Shown here: positions 15,970-22,879 of the stretch, piece after piece | Numbering within the stretch: position 1 is the first letter of the stretch | Layout of the letters: each line of letters begins with the position of its first letter | Origin: Verrucomicrobiota bacterium | GTDB taxonomy: Bacteria > Verrucomicrobiota > Verrucomicrobiia > Limisphaerales > JAHDYP01 | Assembly: GCA_023383055.1 (NCBI GenBank) | Contig: JAHDYP010000065.1 | Coordinates: 1 to 33,097 of the forward strand | Direction: 5' to 3' | DNA: 33,097 nucleotides | Program-made: the position numbers and the translations under genes | Notes under the pieces: generated by a model | Database searches by the model: none | Told to the model about the DNA's origin: nothing | What the model saw: the letters and a program-made list of their open reading frames with translations, nothing else

Positions 15970-17832
15970 ATGAGCCCCATGCTTCACCCGCTGCTGGTCG
16001 CATTCTTCTCGTTGGCGGTGATCGTTTCCGGCCGGACCGCCCCGTTCCCACACCGGCTCGCGCAAAGCCCCGGCGCCGTGCTCGATCCCGACGGGACTCC
16101 CTTGCCGGCGACGGTTATTTTGAATCGCCGTTGGGAAGGCGACCTCTGTTACGCGACCGTCGAGAATCGCGGCCCGCGGCCGGTGAAGATCGGCAGCGTG
16201 GTGCTCGCCGAGATCGCCCACGGGCTCGCGCCCGGTACCCGGGTTTACGGCGAAGGGTTCACCATGCTCAGCCAGACCGGCGGCACGCTGGCCCAACCGG
16301 TCGACGAAGGCTTTTACACCGACCGCCAGCATTATCGCATTCCCGAGCCCCAAGGCCGTCACACGGTATACGGCGTGATGACGATGCGAGTGGCGGCCGA
16401 CCGTGTCGCGCTGCTCGGCTTCACCCGCGCGCGGCGGTTCGTCGGACGGTTTGCGTTCGACTCGAACACGCTTTCGATTTCCTGTGATGGGGAGGGCCTG
16501 GTGCTTGCGCCCGGCGCCAGTTGGGAGCTCGAGCCGCTGTTGGCGGTGGAAGGGCCGGATCACAACGCGTTGTTCGATCGGCTGGCTGACGAGTTGAACC
16601 GGAATCATCCCCCCATCTTCCGGCCGCCCGTGGCGACCGGTTGGTGCTCGTGGTACTGCTTCGGGCCGGGCGTCACCGCCGCCCAGATCCGCGGCAACCT
16701 CAACTGGGCCGAACAACATTTTCCCGGCCTCCGCTACATCCAGATTGATGACGGCTACCAGCCCTGGATGGGCGACTGGCTCGAGACCGGGAAATCCTTT
16801 GGCGGCGACGTGCGGGCCGTGCTGCGCGACATCCGGGCCGAGGGCTTCGAGCCGGCGATCTGGGTCGCGCCCTTTGTCGCGAGTCCGGAATCCCGTCTGT
16901 TCCGCGAGCATCCCGATTGGTTCGTGCAAGACGGCGAGGGGCGGCCATTGCGGTCGGACAAGGTCGGCTTTGGCGGGTGGCGCCTGGGACCGTGGTATGT
17001 GCTCGATGGCACGCATCCTGGCGCCCAGCGCTGGCTCGAGGATCTGTTCCGCACCTTGCGCGAGGACTGGGCATGCACCTATTTCAAGCTCGACGGCAAT
17101 TACTGGGGAACGCTGCACGGCGGCGTGCACCACGACCCCAATGCCACCCGCGTCGAGGCTTATCGGCGCGGCATGGAAGCCATCCGTCGCGGCGCGGGCG
17201 ACACTTTCATTCTCGGCTGCAACCACCCGCTCTGGCCTTCCCTGGGCCTGATTCATGGCTCGCGCGCTTCCATGGATGTGAGCCGCGACTGGCATCACTT
17301 CGCGAAGACCGGGCGTGAGAACCTCCTGCGCGGCTGGCAGAACGGCCGGCTCTGGTGGAACGATCCCGACGCACTCTGTCTGAACGGGCAGGTGTTGACG
17401 GAGGTCCCGGATGCCGCCGGCGTGATGAAATCCATCGGCCAAGCCAGCGAAGACGAGTTCCTGTTTCACGCCACCCTGGTCTATGCCACGGGCGGGATGT
17501 TGCTGGCCGGCGACGACCTCCGCACTTACGGCGATCGCGAGAAGCGGCGGCTCGAGATTCTCTATCCGCCCACCGGCCAGTCCATGCGCTTTGCCGACGA
17601 GACCTTCGACGTGGGCCGGCTCCGGTTGCCCGATGCCGAAATGATTGCCGTGCTCAACTGGCGGGAGGTTCCCCGGGATTTCGTGCTGCCGATCGCCGGT
17701 CGCGCGCGGGTGACCGAACTCTGGTCCGGCCAGGACCTCGGGATGCACGAAGAGACCCTCACGCTGCCCGCGGTACCGCCCCATTCCGGGCGTCTCCTTC
17801 GCCTGGTGCCGGCGGCAGGTGCTCGCGACTGA
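15970..17832 (+). CDS. Secreted alpha-galactosidase-like glycoside hydrolase (clan GH-D, GH36/GH27 type)
   Basis: The start is placed at the ATG at 15970 (620 residues; an in-frame ATG at 15979 is equally possible), because a signal peptide follows directly (MLHPLLVAFFSLAVIVSG). The open frame upstream to 15844 is Arg/Pro-rich and unlikely to be translated. An N-terminal beta-sandwich region of about 200 residues precedes a TIM barrel with GWCSWYCFG, YIQIDDGYQPWMGDW and IWVAPFVASP. The predicted nucleophile is D375 in YFKLDGNYWG, and the predicted acid/base is D436 in SRASMDVSRDW, matching the two aspartates of GH36/GH27 enzymes that release terminal alpha-galactose with retention. A small C-terminal beta domain closes the protein. 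It sits between two CotH/lamin-tail giants, is divergent from one and convergent with the other, and suggests use of plant or mucin-type galactosides. Exact specificity is not certain. Confidence 0.85.
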   Translation: MSPMLHPLLVAFFSLAVIVSGRTAPFPHRLAQSPGAVLDPDGTPLPATVILNRRWEGDLCYATVENRGPRPVKIGSVVLAEIAHGLAPGTRVYGEGFTMLSQTGGTLAQPVDEGFYTDRQHYRIPEPQGRHTVYGVMTMRVAADRVALLGFTRARRFVGRFAFDSNTLSISCDGEGLVLAPGASWELEPLLAVEGPDHNALFDRLADELNRNHPPIFRPPVATGWCSWYCFGPGVTAAQIRGNLNWAEQHFPGLRYIQIDDGYQPWMGDWLETGKSFGGDVRAVLRDIRAEGFEPAIWVAPFVASPESRLFREHPDWFVQDGEGRPLRSDKVGFGGWRLGPWYVLDGTHPGAQRWLEDLFRTLREDWACTYFKLDGNYWGTLHGGVHHDPNATRVEAYRRGMEAIRRGAGDTFILGCNHPLWPSLGLIHGSRASMDVSRDWHHFAKTGRENLLRGWQNGRLWWNDPDALCLNGQVLTEVPDAAGVMKSIGQASEDEFLFHATLVYATGGMLLAGDDLRTYGDREKRRLEILYPPTGQSMRFADETFDVGRLRLPDAEMIAVLNWREVPRDFVLPIAGRARVTELWSGQDLGMHEETLTLPAVPPHSGRLLRLVPAAGARD

Positions 17833-17841
17833 AAAGCGAGC
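17821..17841 (+). other. Small hairpin over the stop codon of the galactosidase-like gene
   Basis: GCTCGC (17821-17826) and GCGAGC (17836-17841) pair around a 9-base loop containing the TGA stop. The 93-bp gap to the convergent CotH gene has no T-run. It might help end transcription, but this is weak. Confidence 0.2.
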
Positions 17842-17925
17842 GGCAGGCGCCCGGCGCGAGCGAGCCCACCGTTGTCTCCCACACGCCGTTGGTGTCATTG
17901 GTCATGCCGCGGCGCCCGATTGAGC

Positions 17926-20900
17926 TCAGGGCCGGTAGGCAGCCCGAATTCTCAGGAACCGATCACCGGCGGTGGCGGGTTGGTTGTCAGCAAATCGGGC
18001 CAGTTCAGTGCTGTCGTCGAGTGCGGTGACGCTTCGCGGCAGGGTGGCGACCACGGTCCAGGAATCGGGTGCGGCGTTCAGTGCGTCCGCGGCCTGCAGT
18101 TCGAACGTCAGATCGAGGGCGTGGGCGGCGCGGCGGACCTCGACGGCGGGCCAGGGGTTCGCGCCCTCCTCGAGCCAAACAAACCTGACCTGCATGGAAT
18201 CGGGCAGCCGCGGGTTGGTGCCGAAGGCGTATTCCTGCCAGTTCAGGCGTCCATCCAGATCGGCATCGGCGTTGGGGCCGGCAATCTCGGGTCGGTCGCG
18301 CTCAGCGCTGGAGAAATGGAAGTTGTCCCAGCCGTAATAAGCCTGGGCAAAGGCGGAGTCGGTGGCGCCGGGCGAACCGCCGGGCTGGAGACTGATGGCC
18401 CACGAGACGGCGTTGCCGTAGGCGGTATGCACGGTGTTGCCGGGATCGCGGATGACCAGCGAATGGCCGTAACCGTCAGTGGCGGGATACCAGCCATCCC
18501 GGTAATCGAAGTCGAGGATGTTCTCGCCGACGACATCGGCGAATTCGAGGCGTTCGCCGGCGTTATCGAGCGAGCCGTCGAAGGGACCCAGGACGGTGAC
18601 GGCGGCCATGGGGTAGCGGACCGCGAAGGCAGTCGGGTTTTTGGCCAGAACGATCCGGGTGCCGGGCGCCAGCGAGACGGCCGGGAAGGTAAAGGTGATG
18701 CCCTGGGTGAAGGTGACACCCCCGAGATCGAGCGGGGTCGTGCCGATGTTGACCAACTCGAGGAACTCGAAATCGCCGCTGGTGACACCCGGCAGCGCGG
18801 CGAGTTCGGCGGGAGTGGGAGGGGCGGGATGGTAATGGATTTCCGCGATGCGGAGTCCTTCCTGCCACGGGGTGGGATCGCCCGCGTAAGTGATCGAGGC
18901 GATCGGGATGCCGGCGGCATCGCGCAGCGTCACGGTCTCACCCCGCGCCGAGAGCTGGCCGGCATAGTTGCCCTGGACAAACCGGCGCTGGCCGCCGGTG
19001 GGTCCGGTGGCGCGGGCGCGAAAGGCGAAGGCATCCCTGGCCACATGCAGGAGTCCCCGGTAATAGGCGGCGGCGGTGCCGTTGCCGGCGGGGATGACGG
19101 TGCCGCCCTGGAAAGTGTGGGCGATGCCTCCCTCGAGGGTCCAGCCGGAGATATCGACAGCCTGCGCGGTGGTGTTGCGGAGGATGACATATTCCTCGGC
19201 CTGGTTGCCGGAGACGGGCAGGAAATCGAGCGAATCCGCGATGACCATGCCCGGCACCGAGAGTTGGGGCGCGTCTGGAATGGGCTCGCCAGTGTGACGT
19301 GGAAGCCGGGGGCGGGTGGCTGGATCCTGGTTAAAGAGGAAGGCGCGACGCGGGATCAGGTAATTGGCGATGACATACTCGACCTCGGGTCGCGGGCGAA
19401 GTCCCCGGCCCCAGGTGCCCCACAAGTTGAAATCGCGGTCGCCGTCCGTCCAGGGGGAGGGTTCGGCGGGGTCGGGATCGATGGTGGCGATCAGGTTGCG
19501 CATTTGGGCTTCGAGGAAGCCGTTGGGTGTGCCCGGGGGTTCGAGGATGGCGTCCATCAGCGTCCGGATGCGGCGGAGGAACATGGCGCGTGCCTCGGGC
19601 ATGGCGTAGATGAGATCGTAGAGGCGGTTACCGTTGGCATGGGCGTTAAGGGCATGGGTGTAAACCAGTGCGTCATTGAAGTAATTCATCTCCTCCGTCC
19701 AGTCGTGGCCCCAGGAGAGATCGACGTCCCAGATGATCGGTTGCCATTCGCGGGTGCGGTTGGTGTCGCGGTAGAGGTAATAATTCTTGTGGGCATGATC
19801 CATGTCGCTGTTGATCTGGCGGGTCGCCAGGTAGTTGATCATGGCGGCCAGGTTGACCTGGTCGTAGGCGGCGATATGGCGGGTCGGGAGCGGCAGCGCG
19901 GGATCGAGCAGGTCGATGAACGCCTGGAGATCGCGGTAATCCTCCTCGTGGCGGGTCTTCTTCTTAGCCAGATTGGTGCTGCTCATATCGTTATACATCT
20001 TGTAGAGGGCGCCATCCGGATCGAGGCCGTTGCGTTCAAGCATCCGGTCGTCCCCATCCTCCATCATATCCATCACGCCGTGGAAACCGGCGTTGCGTTG
20101 GACCCGGATCGGGAAGGCGAAATGGTAGGGGGTGGCGGCGCGGCGAGCGACGTCGTGGGCGAGGGTGTTGCGGAGGCGGGTTTTATCGGCGTAGTTGGTC
20201 AACAGATCGACGTCCTTGACCTTGCGCGGGGCATGGGCGTCCCAGACGAAGCGGTTGTCGGCGTTGAAGTCGAGGTTGTAACCCTTCTTGGGAAACCAAA
20301 GGCTGCTCTGGCCGTGGAGATTGATCCGGATGTGGTCATAGAACCGGCCGAGATAAAAAATCGAGGCCCGAGTGCCGGCGAGCGTGTCGGCGGCGGGGAT
20401 CTCCTCGATGAACTGATGCAACACCGGCAGCTCCGAAGTCGCTTCGTCGGCGTTCTCCGCGACCGTGCCGAAGTAGTAATCGCCATCTTCAGGATCCAGA
20501 TAGGCCGGGGCACGGCCCAGCGTGCCCTGGAGATCGGCGGCCTCGAACCGCCAGCGGAGCATTTGACCGGGCTGGAGCATGGAGGTGGGAAGCGTGGCGG
20601 CGTAAACGCCATCGTTCGCAATCGTGTCCGGCTCGATCCCGTCGTCGCGCATGGTGACCATCGTCTCGGGGTTGAACATGGCGCAATAGGCGACGCGGAC
20701 CGAGGAAGGCACCACGGGAAACTCGGTCGGGAGCACCCGGGCGGTCACGACCTCTGCCGGGCTGGCGGTGTGGCCCAGCGGGCGCGGGATGGACGAGGTG
20801 ACCTCGGATAAAGCCGGCCCAAGCGGTCCCCCGTCGCCATTGGGCGCGTTTGGGGTCGGCGCGATGAAATAGGTGGGCGTGCCGGTCGCCACGGCTTGGG

Positions 20901-21921
20901 TCATCTCGAGTGCCGGCAGGATCAGGAAGTCGGAGCTCGAGACCCGCCAGTTCAGGCCGTGGATGGCGAGGATGTTGGTGCCGGGCCGCAGTGAATCGCC
21001 GGGGACGGGGAAGTCGGTCCAGTCTTCGTTAAGGTATTCGAGCCGGTCGCCGGTGGACCCGGAGTTCCACGTGGGATCGGCGGGTGCATTGTGGGCGGCG
21101 ACTTCGAGACCGTTGAGGTAAGCGATGAACCCGTCGTCCCAGCGCATGCGGAGCTGGAGCTCGATGGCGGTTGAAGGGTCGTCGATCACAAACGGGACAC
21201 GGATGAACGCCGACTCGTTCAGGTTGCGCATCCGGGTCTCGAGGTTGCCGTCGGGGCTGATCCAGGCACCGTACGGCACGCCTTCGCCGGTTCGGTCGAA
21301 GCCCACGCCCGTATGGATCGTCTGCCAGCTCGCACCTGGGAACGGGTGGATTGAAGACTGCCAACCGGCGAAGTTCAGTTCGAAATCTTCGAGGCTGGTG
21401 GGAACCCCGGCCTGACCGGCCGCCCCGGGGGCAACGATCGTCGACGTGATCGTAGGAGCAAATCCGTACGATACGTCCGGCACCTGGCGGGGGTAGGCGG
21501 GGGTAAACTCGGTGGCCCGGCTGCCGTTGGGCCGGATCAGGGCGAGGTACTCGCCTCCGGCGCTGAGGGAGAAACTGGTGTGCAGCGGCGCTCCGGGCAG
21601 CTTGCGGTTACGGCCGCTGGCGAAGACCACCAGGTAACCGTCCGGTTCGATCACGTGGCTGGGGAAAACCCAGCGCGAGCCGGTGCCGGGTCGATCGGTC
21701 AAGGCCCACCCCTGCAGATCCACCGGATCCGCACCGGAGTTGTGCAACTCGATCCAATCCGAGGCGTCGCCGAAATCGTCCCTTAACGAACCGCTGTTCG
21801 AGGCCATGAACTCGGTGATGACCACGGTGGCGTGGATTTGGGTGAAGGGCAGCAGGGTGACAATCGCCAGGAGCGCGAGCCAACTCGTCGGTCGGCGCGG
21901 GTTCGCGAGGGCCGAACGCAT
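17926..21921 (-). CDS. Giant secreted lamin-tail/CotH-kinase protein
   Basis: From the ATG at 21921 this is 1331 residues. That start is chosen because a signal sequence follows (RRPTSWLALLAIVTLLPF, then THATV-type cleavage region) and GGAGA precedes the ATG. The frame continues upstream to 22347, but that part spans a palindrome and low-complexity DNA. Domains: lamin-tail 1 at about 32-140 (ITEFMASNSGSL, DWIELHNSG, DLQGWALTD); a jelly-roll-like part at about 170-330; a CotH kinase-like domain at about 520-770 (INLHGQSSLWFPKKGYNLDF, LLTNYADKTRLRN and the IIWDVDLSWGHDW motif); lamin-tail 2 at about 895-1000; lamin-tail 3 at about 1020-1110 (IAEIHYHP, FEFLELVNIG, DLGGVTF); and a C-terminal DADLDGRLNWQEYAFGTNP segment typical of this phylum's secreted proteins. 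The CotH motif is better conserved than in the larger neighbour. Probably extracellular; substrate unknown. Confidence 0.9.
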   Translation of the reverse strand: MRSALANPRRPTSWLALLAIVTLLPFTQIHATVVITEFMASNSGSLRDDFGDASDWIELHNSGADPVDLQGWALTDRPGTGSRWVFPSHVIEPDGYLVVFASGRNRKLPGAPLHTSFSLSAGGEYLALIRPNGSRATEFTPAYPRQVPDVSYGFAPTITSTIVAPGAAGQAGVPTSLEDFELNFAGWQSSIHPFPGASWQTIHTGVGFDRTGEGVPYGAWISPDGNLETRMRNLNESAFIRVPFVIDDPSTAIELQLRMRWDDGFIAYLNGLEVAAHNAPADPTWNSGSTGDRLEYLNEDWTDFPVPGDSLRPGTNILAIHGLNWRVSSSDFLILPALEMTQAVATGTPTYFIAPTPNAPNGDGGPLGPALSEVTSSIPRPLGHTASPAEVVTARVLPTEFPVVPSSVRVAYCAMFNPETMVTMRDDGIEPDTIANDGVYAATLPTSMLQPGQMLRWRFEAADLQGTLGRAPAYLDPEDGDYYFGTVAENADEATSELPVLHQFIEEIPAADTLAGTRASIFYLGRFYDHIRINLHGQSSLWFPKKGYNLDFNADNRFVWDAHAPRKVKDVDLLTNYADKTRLRNTLAHDVARRAATPYHFAFPIRVQRNAGFHGVMDMMEDGDDRMLERNGLDPDGALYKMYNDMSSTNLAKKKTRHEEDYRDLQAFIDLLDPALPLPTRHIAAYDQVNLAAMINYLATRQINSDMDHAHKNYYLYRDTNRTREWQPIIWDVDLSWGHDWTEEMNYFNDALVYTHALNAHANGNRLYDLIYAMPEARAMFLRRIRTLMDAILEPPGTPNGFLEAQMRNLIATIDPDPAEPSPWTDGDRDFNLWGTWGRGLRPRPEVEYVIANYLIPRRAFLFNQDPATRPRLPRHTGEPIPDAPQLSVPGMVIADSLDFLPVSGNQAEEYVILRNTTAQAVDISGWTLEGGIAHTFQGGTVIPAGNGTAAAYYRGLLHVARDAFAFRARATGPTGGQRRFVQGNYAGQLSARGETVTLRDAAGIPIASITYAGDPTPWQEGLRIAEIHYHPAPPTPAELAALPGVTSGDFEFLELVNIGTTPLDLGGVTFTQGITFTFPAVSLAPGTRIVLAKNPTAFAVRYPMAAVTVLGPFDGSLDNAGERLEFADVVGENILDFDYRDGWYPATDGYGHSLVIRDPGNTVHTAYGNAVSWAISLQPGGSPGATDSAFAQAYYGWDNFHFSSAERDRPEIAGPNADADLDGRLNWQEYAFGTNPRLPDSMQVRFVWLEEGANPWPAVEVRRAAHALDLTFELQAADALNAAPDSWTVVATLPRSVTALDDSTELARFADNQPATAGDRFLRIRAAYRP

Positions 21922-22327
21922 TCTCCAGCCACCGGGACTGGGTTGGGTGCGGATTCCCCTGCGGAGGATCCGGGTCCGAGAGGGCACGCGGGTGGGTAAC
22001 GTTGCCGACAACGAGGGCCAGCGTACGGTTTCGACATCGACTGCGCAATGCGTAAGTCCGCGCATGCGCGTGCGCGTGGGTGTGTGGGCACTCCCGTCGT
22101 ATCCCAAACCTCCGTGTCCTGCGCGTGCGCCGACTAGGCGAGGCCAGATTTTATGTCGCACGTGCGACAGAAAATCTGGCGTCAGTTCAGAAGCTGCAGG
22201 AGGGGCCAGGCGCAAATACCGTCTAAGAAAAGGGTGAGTGAAGTGTCTATGCAGGGTGAGGCCAGTGACGCAGGATGCAGCCGGATGACTGGACGGCCGG
22301 TTGAGATCGGGATCGGATAACGCGCAG
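21922..22327. other. Divergent intergenic region between CotH gene and ECF sigma gene
   Basis: This 406-bp gap holds no convincing gene. What it contains: an alternating purine-pyrimidine run at 22059-22078 followed by GT-rich DNA, the long palindrome at 22143-22180 near its middle-right, and a purine-rich stretch toward the sigma gene. The promoters of both divergent genes must lie here, but no clear -35/-10 pair was recognised. Confidence 0.6.
22143..22180. promoter_or_regulatory. Long palindrome, site 3 (putative PaaX-like operator)
   Basis: This 38-bp inverted repeat is centred at 22161/22162 with one mismatched pair (22153/22170). The core TGTCGCACGTGCGACA (22154-22169) equals the site 2 core except at the central two bases. 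The flanking AAAATCTGG parallels GAAATCGGG in site 2. It lies 221 bp upstream of the CotH start and 147 bp upstream of the sigma start, so it could affect either gene. The close match to a site on the PaaX-like start codon is the reason for calling it an operator. Confidence 0.6.
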
Positions 22328-22879
22328 ATGCTCGTGGAACCATCCAACGATGCGAGCTCGGGAACGCCGCGGTCGGAGTCGATCGAGGCGCTGTTTGGGG
22401 CGATGGAATCGCCGCTGCTGAGCTACGCCCATCGCCTGTTGCAGGACGCGGAAGCGGCCGAGGATGTTGTGCAGGAAGCTTTTCTACAGTTGCATGCGCA
22501 GTTCGACCGGGTGCGCGACGCGCGCCGGTGGTTGTATCGGACGGTACACAACCGGGCGCTGAACCAGCGGCGGAAAGCGGAACGGCTGGTGCCGCTCAAA
22601 GCGGGGACGGAGGGGCCGACGGCGGTCGAGCCGACCGATCCCCAGCCATTGCCGGACGAACAGATCGCGCGACTGGAGGGTGTGGGGCTGGTGCGGCTGA
22701 GCCTGGGACGGATGGAACCCCGGAGCCGCGAACTGCTGCAGCTCAAGTTCCGGGACGGCCTGTCGTACCGGGAGATCGGCGAACGGACCGGTCTGACCGT
22801 GGGGCACGTGGGTTACCTGCTGCATCATGCGCTCAAGGCAATGGCCACCGATTTGGCCGGAACCGGGATCATTCCATGA
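22328..22879 (+). CDS. ECF-type RNA polymerase sigma factor
   Basis: The protein has 183 residues from the ATG at 22328; a TTG start at 22301 would add nine. Region 2 spans about residues 18-80 (LFGAMESPLLSYAHRLLQ, DAEDVVQEAFLQL-like core EAAEDVVQEAFLQLH, RRWLYRTVHNRALNQRR). Region 4 spans about 122-172 (RLSLGRMEPRSRELLQLKF, GLSYREIGERTGLTVGHVGYLLHHALK). The two are joined by a short acidic linker. This is the compact sigma-2/sigma-4 layout of extracytoplasmic-function sigma factors, which redirect RNA polymerase after release from an anti-sigma factor. Its stop overlaps the start of the next gene as ATGA, and that gene begins with an anti-sigma-like segment, so the pair likely work together. 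The ribosome binding site is weak. Confidence 0.93.
   Translation: MLVEPSNDASSGTPRSESIEALFGAMESPLLSYAHRLLQDAEAAEDVVQEAFLQLHAQFDRVRDARRWLYRTVHNRALNQRRKAERLVPLKAGTEGPTAVEPTDPQPLPDEQIARLEGVGLVRLSLGRMEPRSRELLQLKFRDGLSYREIGERTGLTVGHVGYLLHHALKAMATDLAGTGIIP

Noticed and set aside
15805..17898. 697-residue leftward open frame over the galactosidase-like gene
   Set aside because: The rightward frame has the signal peptide and both catalytic aspartates; this one has no domain.
17872..20811. 979-residue open frame antisense to the second CotH gene
   Set aside because: It is Gly/Val/Asp-rich without motifs and is complementary to a well-supported CotH/lamin-tail gene. This is a GC-skew artefact.
21922..22347. 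N-terminal extension of the second CotH protein
   Set aside because: The extra 142 codons cross the long palindrome and the alternating run, have no domain, and would put the signal sequence inside the protein.
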